Part shown: positions 1 to 12,400 of the stretch, in pieces | Layout of the letters: every line of letters starts with the position of its first letter | Numbering within the stretch: the first letter of the stretch is position 1 | Source of the DNA: Linnemannia hyalina | Taxonomy: Eukaryota; Mortierellomycota; Mortierellomycetes; Mortierellales; Mortierellaceae | Assembly: GCA_019671135.1 (NCBI GenBank) | Contig: JAHRHY010000006.1 | Coordinates: forward strand, 1,550,001-1,614,000 | Direction: 5' to 3' | Length of the DNA stretch: 64,000 nucleotides | Program-made: the position numbers and the translations under genes | Notes under the pieces: model-generated | The model's database searches: none | Told to the model about the DNA's origin: nothing | The model's input: only the letters and a program-made list of their open reading frames with translations

Positions 1-1409
1 ATCTGCTGCTGTTGCTGTTGAAGGAGCTGATGTGCAGTTGGTTGTGTTGGGAGTCCAGTGGGGCCGGGACCAGAGTTGACAGGACCGTTCTGGTTGTTGT
101 TTTGGTTGTTATTGCTGTTATTACTGCTGTTGTTGTTGTTGCTGTTGTTGCTGTTGTTGTTGTTATTGTTGTTGTTGTTGCTGTTGTTATTGTTATTGTT
201 GCTGTACGATGAAGATGGGGCCTGATGGGGAGTGCTCGACGCTGACTTGTAGGGACCCGAGCTATAGCTGTGGTTCGCAGGTCCACTGGGCAGGTTGGCG
301 GAGGGATGAGGTACTGGAAGGGACGATGCTGGAGCCATGGGAATGGGCGGTCCAGCAGAGTGTCGGCTCTGGTATGGTCCTCCAGGGACGCCACTTCCGC
401 TTCTACTCATGCCAGATGACTCGCGTTCCCGTTCCCTCTCTCTCTCACGGTCTCTGTCTCGCTCCCTTTCGCGCTCTCGGATTTCTCTCTCTCGCTCACG
501 TTCACGCTCACGCTCGCGTTCGCGTTCCCTGTCCCGTTCGCGTTGTTCACGTTCCCGTTCTCGGTCTCTGTCACGTTCCCTGTCTCGATCTCTTTCCCGC
601 TCCCGCTCCCGTTCTCTCTCCCTCTCCCTGTCACGGTCCCGATCCCGCTCACGGTGGTCGATTTCATACTCTGGGATCTGTCCTGGTTCTGGACCTGGTG
701 AAAAGGTCCTGGGAGCCACGGCGGGCCGATCCGATGACTGCGCCGCAGGTCCGTCCTTCCTTGAAGAGTCCAGAGATGGGGATGCAACTCTAGAGGCCGA
801 TGACGGCCGACCCGATGCTGCGCCGGAAGACGAAGGTGGTGGCGGAAGTTGATGTGCAGTAGGTCGTCGTGCAGGTGGAGGTGGCGGGTGCGCATGAGGA
901 AGTCGAAGCTGATTGTGAGGCGAGGGTGACTGATAGGAGGACGACGAAGAACCATAGTGCAAAGAAGGGTGTCGACTGGGTGGAACACCATGACCCATAT
1001 GTCCGGGTGAGTTTGAGCTTCCGTGTCTAGACCTTGGTGGCGGTGGCGAAGGGCGATAGGGGTGGTAGGGCTCATTGCTGCCTCCTCTGGAATAATAGTC
1101 TCTCTCGTTTCGGTAATAAGGGTGATGCTCTCTTGAAGAGTAGTAGGACGAGGGCATGTGGGGTGGCGACCGATGAGAACTGCTGCCGCGGTAGTGTCCG
1201 TCGAGATGATAGGATGGGTCGCCTGGGGATCGAGATCGGGCGCGAGAGGCTCCTCCACTACTTGATGCACCGTTGGCATTGTTTGGGTTGTTGCTGGATC
1301 CTCCTCCTCCGCCACTTGAGCCTGATGCTGTGGGTGGGCCGCTGTAGCGTTCAGTTGAGGATCCGCGACGGTGTTCTCCTGATGACCGTGAGTAGGAGTG
1401 TCGATCCAT
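1..1409 (-). CDS. Ser/Arg/Pro-rich protein with Arg-Glu/Arg-Asp repeats and poly-Asn/Gln tail, partial (runs off left edge)
   Basis: The frame starting at the ATG at 1409 stays open for 469 codons to the window edge. Its product begins MDRHSYSRSSGEHRRG and is rich in Ser, Gly, Tyr, Pro and Arg. A block at about residues 250-330 is almost purely alternating Arg-Glu/Arg-Asp dipeptides. Asn/Ser runs and then a Gln run follow at the edge. RE/RD blocks are typical of nuclear RNA-processing or chromatin-associated proteins, but no folded domain is visible, so no function is assigned. An in-frame stop lies about 11 codons upstream of this ATG, so it is the first usable start unless an upstream exon is spliced on. 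A long open frame at 407-1639 on the same strand has a less protein-like composition and I consider it a shadow. Confidence 0.6.
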   Translation of the reverse strand, partial: MDRHSYSRSSGEHRRGSSTERYSGPPTASGSSGGGGGSSNNPNNANGASSSGGASRARSRSPGDPSYHLDGHYRGSSSHRSPPHMPSSYYSSREHHPYYRNERDYYSRGGSNEPYHPYRPSPPPPRSRHGSSNSPGHMGHGVPPSRHPSLHYGSSSSSYQSPSPHNQLRLPHAHPPPPPARRPTAHQLPPPPSSSGAASGRPSSASRVASPSLDSSRKDGPAAQSSDRPAVAPRTFSPGPEPGQIPEYEIDHRERDRDRDRERERERERERERDRDRERDRDREREREQRERDREREREREREREREREIRERERERDRDRERERERERESSGMSRSGSGVPGGPYQSRHSAGPPIPMAPASSLPVPHPSANLPSGPANHSYSSGPYKSASSTPHQAPSSSYSNNNNNNSNNNNNNNNNSNNSNNNNSSNNSNNNQNNNQNGPVNSGPGPTGLPTQPTAHQLLQQQQQQ

Positions 1410-2951
1410 GGAGGGCACTTTCCGCAGTTGTGCGTGTGTTCGTTATTATTGTAGTTGTTGTCGTTGTTGTTTGTTGTTGTTGTAAGAGATGTTGGAGATC
1501 GACGTTTAACTTTGTCGAGTGAGGTGGAGGGCACGATACAAAATGTGCAGGTTGTGCGATCAAATAATCTTCCTGTTCGCTGTGACTGACATTGGGCGTG
1601 GTCTCTCTCTTCTGGTTGGTGTGGCCGCTGTTGATCCACTAAGCCTTGCTTTGCCGTCTTGATGGATCTATGGTCGACTTACTTCTTTCTTTCCTTGGCT
1701 CTCACTCGTTAGGAGACATATTACTGAACGCAATGGTCATGATGAGCATCTGGGGTCACCGGATCTGCCTCGTACGATGACTTGTACTTTTTTTTGTTTA
1801 TCTTGCAATTGCTTTTGCAAAATATTCAGTTCTTCGTAAAACTTTACGCTGCCTTCCCTGCTGGTTTCTGTGGTCACATCATATTACCTTTAGCTGAGGT
1901 CTGGTAGCATGGTTGGTTGAACACTTCCCCCACAGTTGTTCACCTAATCATGTCAGGCTGATTGTTCCTCTTTCTCTTTTTTTCACACTTCAAAAATTCC
2001 ACGCGGTTTCACTTTTCAGGCACAACACACTTTTCTTCCCTTGTCATCATCAATTGGAAATGAGGAACAAAGAACACCAATGATGGGTGCCACGCGAGAG
2101 TAGGGTCTTAATTGGAGTAAAGACGGAGGCATGCAAGCATTGTGCAACATGGCTAGCTGGGAAGAAAGAGGAGCTGGTGTCTATGGTCGTCCTCCGACCA
2201 TGGGTCCCAAGGAAGTAATCCGCTTGTCTTTTTATTTTTACTTTTTCTTCCCGTTGCGCTAGTTGGATGGTGTTTATCGACCGTATCCTTACCACACAGA
2301 CAGGAAAAAAAATAGAAAGAAAAAAAACGTGCTTTTTGTGTACAAATGTTTAAGTACCTCTCCCGTCAATCGGTCAAACCGACCATTGCACAATGTAGAC
2401 AAAGGGAGACGATGGGATACAAAACACACGGACATGCACGATCAGGACGGGGGAACCCTTCTTCAAGGTGCGACAAGAGACCATCCAAAGGGTCAACCCT
2501 CATCCATTCAAACTCTAAAATGATCCCTTCTCCCTTCCAACCAACTCCACTTTCCAACATGTGTCCACCTTGTCCTCCCTTCAGGTTGTCCCCCCTGTTG
2601 GGTGTTGAGTTGAACCACAAAAAAAGGTTTAACAAGAAATAAGCTCAGCCAGCAACCAACGTTTTTCTTCTTGTTCCCTACCCGTTGCACACACACAAAC
2701 AGACTTATCTTTCTTCTCTCTTCTCTTCATCCTCCTTTTCCCTTTCCTTTCCTTTTTCTGCTTCCCCCTATCCCACCCTACCCTGCTTCTCTCTCTTTCT
2801 TTCTTTGCTCTTTTTCTTCCTTTCCTTCCTTCTTTTTCCTTTCCTTCTTTCCAATTCTCTTTGTACCCTTTACCCATTATCCTTCTTCTTGTCCTCCCAT
2901 TCCTTTCCTCTCCTCCTCTCCTTTTTGTAACGATATATATACTCGACCACG
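1410..2951. other. Divergent intergenic region between the RE-repeat gene and the TBC gene
   Basis: No convincing gene. The left part would carry the leader of the minus-strand gene; an Asn/Thr-coding repeat at about 1440-1500 could belong to an unseen 5' exon of it. The right part (about 2695-2935) is a dense C/T tract on the plus strand ending 17 bases before the TBC start, with an alternating TATATATA stretch at about 2934-2941. Confidence 0.5.
2695..2941 (+). promoter_or_regulatory. Pyrimidine-rich leader/promoter tract of the TBC gene
   Basis: Nearly 240 bases of almost pure C and T on the sense strand, followed by TATATATA and the ATG at 2952. Similar sense-strand CT tracts precede other genes in this window, so I read it as promoter or leader sequence rather than a gene. 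Confidence 0.45.
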
Positions 2952-5900
2952 GTGGACATGGATACCCTGACCCAAGACGAACAATCTCTCCCTTCTCCCG
3001 CCCCCTCCCCTTCCCCCGCCACAGCCGCCACCACCAAGGCCTCTCTCCCCTTCTCTACCTCCTGTAAGTGCCTCCTCATTTTCTCCTTAACCAATGTCCG
3101 ATTCATCACGAACAAGCAATGCAAGGCAGAAGGCAAAGCAAGATGAGCATATGCATAAAAAGGGAAGCGTCAGTGTTGTGAATATTGACACAACAAAAAA
3201 CATAGTGTCTCCCTTGTATGGTTACATCGTGCCACCATCCTCTCACAACAACAATAACATTGACAAAGCACAAGCATCGCTTTCTCTATGCTGTTGTCGT
3301 CTTGTTGGTTCAGCTCTCATCTCCCTCGTACTCTTTTACTCGCACACTATCACTTCATCAGACCGAGTTCGCCATCGTCATCATGAGATCTTTTCAGTGA
3401 CTATGTGCGAGTGTGTGATCCGATTCGCTGGGTTGGAGGGTACTGCAATCAACCCAGACACAAAAGGCTGAAAGAAAAAAAGAGAGTCGGCTTTTATTCT
3501 CGTGGCTCTAGCCCAAAGCAAGGCTGCGGTTTCTCCTCCCCTTTTTGATGCCCTTTTTTATCAATACGATCCTATGAACAAATCTCCCATGCCCATGGTC
3601 AATTGAAACCCCATAAAAACTAGGCCTCATTCACACACACATCCATACCATGCCATTCATATACAACCATGTCACCTAGCGTTATTTGCTGGTAATAATC
3701 GATACAAACAACAACAAACCACACCAATGAATGAGTGATGAACAATCGATATTGGTGTGTGTATTGAAGTAGTACGATACTACTCGTTCTTTACCTTCTC
3801 TTTTTCCCATTATTATTGTGCTCTCATTTCGTGTGTCAGGCGGTGACCCAGTCCAAGCGGGCAATGCCTCTCTCTCTTTCTCTCGTCTCCCTTTTGCTTT
3901 CTCTTCCCTTCTTCCTCCCTCGCACACTCGTCCGCTCTCTTTTTCAACACTTTCATAATCGACTGATCAGCTTCGCCATCATCTCTCTCTCACTTCATCA
4001 TCCTTTTCTTCAAAAAACTACTCTCCACCCTCTCCTTCCTCTTTCAACGACTGCTCCCTTATCAATTGCTTCACCCATACCCCACTACCATACACCCTAT
4101 CCCTTCTTCCCTCTCCTGCCGTGTGCACTTTTACCGTACTTGTAAACGGAAAAAAAGATACAAAATAATCTTAAACGCGTCCAGCCACTCTTGTTCGACT
4201 GGAACATCGACGACCCAAGGTACCCAAGCCATGCTCCCCTTCTTCCCAGAAAGAGAGTGAGGGAGAAGAGTGGACGGAGTTGAGTTGAGTTGATTCAACT
4301 GACTTGCCTGGTTGCTGGGTTATCTTTTTTGAGTTCAAAAGATCGGATCCCTTTCGCCTATCCTCCCATCCTGCTCCTCCCTTTTGCTGTTCCTCCCTTT
4401 TGTCCCTTCTTTTCCCTTCCTTCTCTTCTCTTCCTTTGTCCCTTTCCCGCGGGGCCATATCGTTCGTTATCATCCATTGGCTTTGCTTGGGAGTAATCCG
4501 CCGCCAGCCGACCCAAAGTGGCGGCCCAGAACGAGAGAGTGCCAGCCATAAAAACCAATGGTTGGTCAAAGTAGAGGAAAAAGAGAATAACAGACAGATA
4601 GAGAGGGGGGACAGACAAAGAGGGAAAGGGCAACGTAGGAGACAGGGCAGGATGGCATCAGGAAACAAAAAGATTGCCAAGGGGGTGAAGGGCACAACGG
4701 GAGGGGACAGATGGTGCATCCAAGGGCAAGGGCAAAGGGCCACCTCTTTTTTTTTTTTTTTTTTTTTTTACTGAAAGGGGACATCTTGCCCTTCCTTTCT
4801 TAAGGCACATGGCGCACACTTCCAAACAGCCAACACACTCTTCTCTTATTATTTTCTCCTCTCACCAATTTTTCACTTTTCTCGTCGACAATAATAGACC
4901 TTCAAAAGACAACCGCCGAAGAGGAGGACCACGTTGCCTCGTTTAAAAGAATGCTCGACGATATCCTCGACAACGCCTCGTCCGAATCTCTCACACATGG
5001 ATTAGAGTCCAGTCTTAATAGCAGGATCGGAGGCAGCTCCTCTTCCTTCCTCTCCTCTCCTTCCGCTGCCGCTAGCAGAGCTCGTTTGAACAGCAACACC
5101 ACCTTGGGTTTCTTGCTGCCCCAGCCCAAAGGCCACTTTTCCAAGATCAAGGGCGCACACGCACGGCCAGACCTCTCCGCTGAAAACGCCGTCGACATCG
5201 AACTTCTTCACAAGCTGGAGGAGCAGAACAGCTTATTGCCACCACAGGTATTTACTCGTCAATCACACACCAGATCAAATTTATTCACACTTTTTTTCTC
5301 GCCTCTGAATGTGGCAGTAATTGGCACAAGGTGGCGAGACGATGAACTTTTTTAAAATATCCCTTCACGACACTAACACCCATGCGTTTTTGTTCATTGA
5401 CATTTGTTCTATTCATAGGATTCGACTTCATTTTTGCTTGCTCGTCTCGAGCGACAAAACGGCCTCTTGGACACTGATCCAAAGTCAATCTGTATCGAAT
5501 CCAACATTCTCAAGGGTAACCTCAACACCCTGCATCGCCTCATTGCCGACTCAACCACACTCAACAGCCCCAACTCAGAGACAGTTGACCCCATGTCCTC
5601 ACTGGCCTCAGTGTTGGAGCCTCAGGCAGGAGACGAAGAGATCGACTGGGAGTTTTGGGGAATGCTTGTCCAGGATTACAACGCCGTGGCAAGCAAATTG
5701 CCCCATCTTCTCTCGGCTAGAGTGCGCCAGGGTCTTCCCTCAAAGTTGCGTGGTTTGATCTGGCAGTCCATGTCTCAAGCGTCCTCGACCTATCTCGAAA
5801 CCATGTATACCCAGCTCCTCAAGGAGCACTCGCCCTACGAGCGCATCATCCAGCGCGATCTCGCCAGGACATTCCCCCAGGTCGACATGTTCAAGGAAGA

Positions 5901-8108
5901 AGGCGGCAAAGGACAAGAGATGCTCTTCAACATCCTCAAGGCATACTCTCTCTATGATCCCCATGTCGGTTACTGCCAAGGTCTCGGATTCTTGGTTGGG
6001 CCACTTCTCATGAACGTAAGTGATATCGCCCTTTTTGATAATTTTCTTCCTCTCTAACTGTTACTACCAATAGTAATCCCCGAGCGACTGTATTGTAGCG
6101 CATATCCCACACACAGCACACTCAATGGAATATTTCTTAAATTTTAACTACATAGATGGACGAAAAGGAGGCGTTCTGTGTCTTTGTCCGCCTGATGGAG
6201 ACCTATGATATGCGAACCATGTTTACGTTGAACATGGAGGGTCTTCAGTTGCGCCTTTACCAGTTCTCGGCTCTGTTGTCGGAACATCTGCCCATGTTGC
6301 ACGCCCATCTCTCGTTCCACTCTATCCAGGCTGCCATGTACGCATCCCAGTGGTTCCTCTCCTTGTTCGCTTACACATACCCCCTGCCACTGGTTCTCCG
6401 TGTCTATGATGTCGTCTTTACCGAGGGTGCCCCCGAGACCATTATGCGTGTCGCCGTAGCATTCTTGAAGAAGAACGAGGAGAAGCTGATGCAGTTGCAA
6501 GAGTTTGAGGACTTGCTCGAGGTCTTGTCGTCCAAGCTCTACGATGTCTACGAGGACAATGCAGGAAGCGTGATCAAGGACGCCATGGCCCTCTCTTCCG
6601 AGATTTCCAAGGACAAGCTGGATGCGCTCGCCATGGCCTACTTGGCCGAGTTGGAGGATCAGCAGAAGCGTGCCGGTGAGGTGACCAGCAAACGGTTCAA
6701 GGATCGCTTCGGTTCATCCAAGGCCAAGACAGAGGAGGTCAAAGCCGCGCCTGCCGCCCCCAAGCCCAAGACTACCCCTCCATTGAAGCGCGGTGGCAGC
6801 CGTCTTTCGATCGCTGCCTCGTTCGGATCCACAGCCAGCCTCGCTGGCTTGGGCGACGGAGATGACGACGAGTCTGTGGAGACTTCGAGCATCAGCAGGT
6901 CAAACACCGACGCCATGTTGATGGAGCAGATTCAGGATTTGGCCAAGGCTCTGTCAACACTCCAGAGGGATCATGTCGATGTGACGGAGGCGCTTGTCGT
7001 CTCCAAGATGGAGAAGATGCAGTTCATGGAGGAGACCGAGAACCTTCGCAAGAAGATCGCCGACATGGAGCGTCAACAGAACCGTGCTTCGATGATGAGC
7101 GCCGTTTCTCCCTCGGTGATGAGCCAAAGTGACGCTGCCTCCTCTATGGCCATGTCCACCCACTCGCGGGATGAGGATTTGGAGGAATGCTTGGATACCA
7201 AGGCTTCTTCGATCGCTTCCTCGACCAACGGCCAGGATGAGCTTTCTCAGCGTCTCTCTGTGGTTGAGCGCGAGCTTGCGCATGTCACTGGCGAGCTCGT
7301 TCACGCCAAGGTCTCTGTAATGGAGGCAATGAACGAGGTCGAGTCTCTGCGTCAAAAGAACCACAACTTGGATAAGGTTCTGATGGACTCCAAGGAGGCG
7401 GTCATGATGCTCCAGGAACAGCAGGTGGTCCTCCAGTCAACCAAGATGGCCATGGCGATGGAAATAGACGGTTTGCGCCATGAGCGGGATACCTCTGAGA
7501 AGGAGATCAACGTGATGCGCCAGCAGTTCGAGGAGACGAAGCGTCTGTGGTTGGAAGGTCAGGTCGAGCGTCACACCCTGCAGGAGAAGGTCAAGGAGCT
7601 GGAGATGAACGCCGCCTTTACCGCATCTACCAACAGCCTGGGACGAGGTCGCACTGTCCGCAAGTCCCTTGGAGAGGTCGCGATGATGAGCATGATCAAC
7701 TCGAGAAGCGGTTCGCCCTCGCCCAGAACCTCGACCCAGATGACAGCCCTCTCGGAGGACGGCATGCAGACTCTGAACGGAGAGAATGCTCGTCGGGGGT
7801 CTGGAGATTCGCAAGAGAGCTCTGGCCGACAAACTCTGCCCCGTGGCAGTACCGATACCTTGGGCTCGACCCAGTCTGGACGCGAGTCGATGTCGAGCTC
7901 CAGACCTCCAGCGCTTGTTCGTAAGGGATGGCCAAGTGAGAAGGCAGCGAGTGCAGGAGTTGTGCCTACATCGCCAACGTCGAGCGGGTTCGGAACGCGC
8001 AAGTTTATGGTGGCTGAGGGCGAGACGAAGCTCAAGCGCAGCCAGTCGACACGTAACAGCATGTTTGGCGGTCTTAGTTTCCGCCGCTCCAACAGCGAGG
8101 TCAACTAA
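2952..8108 (+). CDS. GYP5: TBC-domain Rab GTPase-activating protein (Gyp5/EVI5-like)
   Basis: Exons 2952-3063, 4898-5247, 5419-6015 and 6156-8108; about 1003 residues. The TBC domain spans about residues 255-480. It has the IxxDxxR arginine-finger motif (I298, D301, R304) and the YCQG glutamine finger (Y339-Q341), so it should stimulate GTP hydrolysis on a Rab GTPase in vesicle traffic. The C-terminal half is coiled coil (about 607-665 and 715-841), ending in a Ser-rich tail. This domain order matches Gyp5/EVI5-type GAPs of Golgi/exocytic traffic. Introns 2 and 3 have clean GT...AG borders and preserve frame. Exon 1 (37 codons, donor GTAAGT at 3064) joins exon 2 in phase, but across an 1834-base intron; it is the least certain part. 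Without it the first ATG in exon 2 is at 4951. Confidence 0.9.
3064..4897 (+). other. Long first intron of the TBC gene (proposed)
   Basis: Starts GTAAGT and ends AATAATAG. Contains CT-rich stretches at 3860-4140 and 4360-4450 and a T23 run at 4747-4769. No coding exon with consistent phase was seen inside. If exon 1 is wrong, this is promoter and 5' leader instead. Confidence 0.4.
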
Positions 8109-8846
8109 GGAGGGGAGAACAGTTATATTTCCCCTCGTGAGCTACTTGTATAATCCTTATTTTTTCTCCTGTTACATATTTTGCTTTTTCTTTTGCGTTT
8201 TTTATTCGTTTTCTAGTGTGACCTTTCTTTCTTTTTTGTTTGCTAACTTACATCGTCCGTTTGACCGTGATACCACGATCTTCTGTGCCACCATTAAAAA
8301 TATTCCTATTCGTTTGTAAACGGCTTCTTGTTTTCTGCTTGCTTGCTTGTTCTGCCGATTTTTGCATGCTTGTCCGCCATGGAGTGAGGGGAATAATATT
8401 CACTAATGAAAAATCATTCCTTGGGGTTGATATTCATTCGCGGGGTTTCCTATCACTCATCGGTCGCATTCCATTTGTGATGAAAACAGCCAGGGTCCCC
8501 CTTTTTCCACCTTGTGTTCGTACCCTGTTTCCACTTGGCGGGCGTGTGGTTGTACCAAATCCACTTGACAAGCCAACCGCCGAGTCCATCTGACTGAAGA
8601 TGTGTGCACAAATGCAAAAAATGCGATAAAACGACCTTCCTTCCTTCCCTTCCTCCTTTTAAAAAAAAAGAACCCACGCTCTGAAGGCAACCCCACAACT
8701 TCGAAATCACCTGTCCATCTCCTCATTCATCACACACCCACTCGACTATCCAATTACGAGCACATCCCTCCTGGAAGAAGTACAACCGACTCCTACTCAT
8801 CCCCTCCTCATTCCCCACCACCACTACCACCACAACCACATACCCG
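8109..8846. other. Intergenic region between the TBC and BCKDK genes
   Basis: 3' untranslated region of the TBC gene (T-rich just after the stop) and the promoter of the next plus-strand gene. An A-rich stretch lies near 8660, followed by a CAC/CCA-rich leader. No gene seen. Confidence 0.6.
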
Positions 8847-11747
8847 ATGGTGATGACGAGGGGTCCCACGGCAAGGATGACACACCAAACCACCTCCGCC
8901 GCTGTCGCCGCCGCTCGGATGACCATCGCCAGAACCAGAACCAGAACACCTCTCGCGATGTCCAGCCTATGCCGACAACAACACCAATACCAATACCACG
9001 GTCAGGGCGGGCCTTCGTTTTCTAGAACATTGGACAAGGTTTCTACGAGTGCGACTAGGACAATGTTTGGAGCTACGAAACGAGGGGCAGCGACGGACTC
9101 TGGTTTTGCTGGTTCATTCGTAGTCTCAGTCCAATGTCCGCCAGGGCCAGCGGGAAGAGGAGGAAGTTCGAGAAGAGTAGGTGTTGGGTTCCATACACAT
9201 TCATCTCAGTCAGGCGCTACAGTGTCCGCAGCATCTCCATCAGCGACCGCCGCTATCCAAACGCAACAATACCAACAACATCACTACTCACAATTGCAAC
9301 AACAGCGGAGCCAGCAGCAGGCTGGGATGTTTTTCATGTCTTCGCCACCTATGATGACTCGGCAGACTGAGTGTGGACCGGGAAGACGAGGTGTGCACCG
9401 GCATATGTCGACACAGCAAGAGCTCGATAACGTCGTTTCGTTTTATGATGACCAGGTGACCCTTGTAAGTCTTTCTCTTTTTTCCTTGGGACCCTTGCCT
9501 ATCTTACCCAATGTCATACATATCACATGTCCTACGCCCCATGTTTCGTTAGGCTATGTTTGTAAAGGGTCCTGTTCGGTTTTGTTAACTGTGGAGGGGC
9601 TGTGTTTATTTTCTTTTTGGCGACGTGTTTGACATTGTGTTCGGGATAGTACGCCGACCAAGAGATCCAGACTGTCACGCTGAAGGCGCTCCTAGGCAGG
9701 CGGGCCAAGAAGGCCGGGGCTGAGGAGGCAGCGCTACCAACAACAACAGCAGCAGTCGACGGAGACGACCACGACCATCACCAACAGGATCTAGAAGTCA
9801 ACTTACAGATGGCTCGGTATGCACGCAAGGAGTTACCAGTCCGGCTAGCTCGACGGGTCAAATCGATCCAGAACCTACCCTTTATTATCGGGACCAACCC
9901 GTATATCAAGCGAGTGTATCGGCTTTACTACGATTCCTTCCAGGCCCTGACGGCGTTCCAGGAAGATATTCGAGATAAGGAGGATTTGGACCGGTTTGCG
10001 GAGGTCTTGCGAGGCTTGGTTGAGTCTCATACGGATGTTATTCCTATGCTCTCCCAAGGTAACGTATTCAATTCATTGGAAACAATAGGTTCTTCAACGA
10101 AACAGAAAATATCGAACCCCCTGACTGACTGACGTATTTTTCAATATCGACATATTTATTGCATGCGACATCCAGGTTTTCTGGAATGCAAAAAATATAT
10201 GAACACTACCGACATTCAAACTTTCCTCGACGAGATGATTAGGTCGCGTATCGGAATCCGACTGATTGCTGAACAGGTTATCGCTCTTCGGGCGCAAAGG
10301 ACGGACATACTCAAGTGTGACGACAACGAGGAATCTACTCAAGATAGCTGCAGCACCATCACTACAGACCAATCGAATGCCGATAGCAAAGTCATTGGTG
10401 TCGTCCATACACAACTCAGGCCGGCAGAACTGGTCAAGGACTGCGCATCGTTTGTCCAGGAACTGTGTAACGTCAACTATGGATCGAGTCCCGATGTGGT
10501 GATCAACGGTCAGACGGACGCGACGTTCACCTATGTGCCTGTCCATCTCGAGTACATTCTCTGCGAACTTCTCAAAAACTCTCTGCGAGCAACGGTTGAG
10601 CACTCGGCCAAGATTGGGCGGTCTGTTCCACGACGAGAGACCAGCATCTTTGACGAGCCCTCAGAGGAGGAAGGGTCAATTGATCATGCCGAGGTCCGAC
10701 AAGTTCGTCAGGTGGACAAAGGAGGATCATTGTCATCATCGTCGCCAACACGGAAAGAGAAGGGAGGCGAGGAGCTAGATATTACCAAACGGCCGAACGA
10801 GTTTGGACACCCACCGGTGGAGGTGACGATTGCGCAGAGCGAGCATGAGATTACAATCCGGATCCGTGACCAGGGCGGTGGAGTGTCACAGGAGGACCTG
10901 GACCACATCTTTGATTACTCGTTCACGACCGTCAAGGATGAGAACGAGACCTCTTCCTCATCCTCCTCCGCGGCGGCTAGTGGTGGTCCGTTGGATGGTG
11001 GTAGTCCTAGCAACGAATCTGAGAGCATCTTTACGGGAGTCAGTCGGTTGGCGATGCAGGCTGGACTTGGAGGCCCAATTGCTGGTCTAGGTTTTGGGTA
11101 AGCTGGGATTTTTGGTTCTGTTACTGCCTATGTCTCTCTGGTGTTGGTTTTTTGATGCCCTGGTGGTGTGTTTGCTATCGGGGTGGCAGTATACGCTCCT
11201 TTGCTCATGCGCATGTATTTTGCGCGCTGATCCTGTTTGTTAATTGAGGAAAAAGGGACAAACGCGAAATAATAACTAAACCACTAACCCAATTTCTCTC
11301 TCTGTCTCCTTCCCTTGCCCTACCTTCTCACTTTCCCTCTCCCGCACATTTCTTGCTCTCCCTCACACCCTTTTCAACTCTCTAACGCATTTCTCACTCC
11401 TTCTCTCTCTCTCTCTCTCACACACCCACGCCGTACTCACTCTCACACACACATATCTCGCTTGATCTCTTCACCTTTTCACCCTTGCATAACAATCTCG
11501 GCATGTTTGTTTGTTTGTTGCATTCTGTTTGATTGTTTGTTGTTTCGCTACCTTGTCGCGTCTTTGTGTTTTGTGATATGTTGGGTTCAATTTGGCTTTG
11601 GCTTTGAATCTTTTTAGTCTGCCTTTGACAAGAATCTATGCACAATACTTTGGCGGACGTATGCACCTCGTGTCCATGCAAGGCCATGGCGTCGACGTCT
11701 ATTTAAAACTCAAGCAGCTCCAACATGTTGAAGACCTGCAAATCTGA
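8847..11747 (+). CDS. BCKDK: Branched-chain 2-oxoacid dehydrogenase kinase-like mitochondrial protein kinase
   Basis: Exons 8847-9464, 9650-10058, 10176-11097 and 11618-11747; 692 residues. Members of this family phosphorylate the E1 subunit of a mitochondrial 2-oxoacid dehydrogenase complex and switch it off. The N-terminus is Arg-rich and acid-poor (MVMTRGPTARMTHQ...), as in a mitochondrial presequence. The helical domain has the family blocks ARYARKELPVRLARR and NLPFIIGTNP (from about residue 260). The ATPase domain has the N-box ELLKNS (E473, N477), the G1 box DQGGG (D574-G578) and the G2 box GLGFGL (646-651), which is rebuilt exactly across the last intron. It reads as a branched-chain rather than a pyruvate kinase. 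It is much longer than the usual 400-odd residues: about 200 extra at the N-terminus plus Ser- and Glu-rich inserts inside the ATPase domain and its lid. Confidence 0.9.
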
Positions 11748-11880
11748 ATACACATACACATTTGAACTCCAATTGCAAACCGTAAGCCGTTTATTTTGTA
11801 TGTAGCTTTTTGTTAACGCAATTACGAGTAATATTAAAGATGCACAATCGCGAAAAAAAAAGTGAGCTTGATCTGATAAT

Positions 11881-12400
11881 GAGGCAGTGCGAGGGAGGGC
11901 GAAGATGATTGATGAAAAAAGGCAGAAGGAAGGATGACGAAAAGGGAATGAGGCTGTGAACTGTGAACCGAAACCTCTTGTTACACATATTTTTCGACTT
12001 TTTTCACTCGATTCCCATCGCCATCAAATATAGTATTCCATCATCGGGGGGGGGGGGGGGGGCATAGCGATGAGGCAGTGCCAATGCGCATGTGTGGAGA
12101 AAAGCAAAGTAATCCAAGCAAAACGGAGGAAAACTACAAAAGTAAGGCAAAAAGGAAGGTGATGAACTCGAAACCTCTTATCACACCTGTTTTTCGAACT
12201 TCTCCTGCATGCTTACCTTCCATCGTGGGTCGCATTGGGATGAGGCAGTGCAAGAGCAACGGTAATGTGGAAGGCAGGAAGGTAAGAAAGAAAGACAAGG
12301 ATCAAATGAAAAGACGCCTAACACAGCTTTTATTACTCACTCTTCGACTTTGCCCCTGCATCACTTGGCTCCGGTTCCTTGATTTTTGTCTTGCAGGCTA
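11881..12400 (+). repeat. Diverged tandem repeat, units of about 170-200 bases
   Basis: The word GAGGCAGTGC occurs at 11881, 12072 and 12242. A second shared block, AAACCTCTT followed by ACAC and TTTTCGA, occurs at 11971 and 12171. The blocks keep their order, so about two full copies and a third partial one are present, separated by G17 at 12046-12062. Confidence 0.6.
12046..12062 (+). repeat. G17 homopolymer
   Basis: Seventeen consecutive G between the first two copies of the tandem repeat. Likely length-variable and capable of forming quadruplex structures. Confidence 0.9.

Noticed and set aside
337..852. Ser-Arg-rich open frame on plus
   Set aside because: It is the antisense reading of the Arg-Glu/Arg-Asp block; the SR dipeptides are a by-product of the complementary codons.
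407..1639. 410-codon open frame on minus at the left end
   Set aside because: It overlaps the RE-repeat frame on the same strand, breaks the dipeptide repeat into mixed GSETET-type residues, and ends at 407, while the other frame is open to the edge with coherent composition. Its first part could still contribute a 5' exon.
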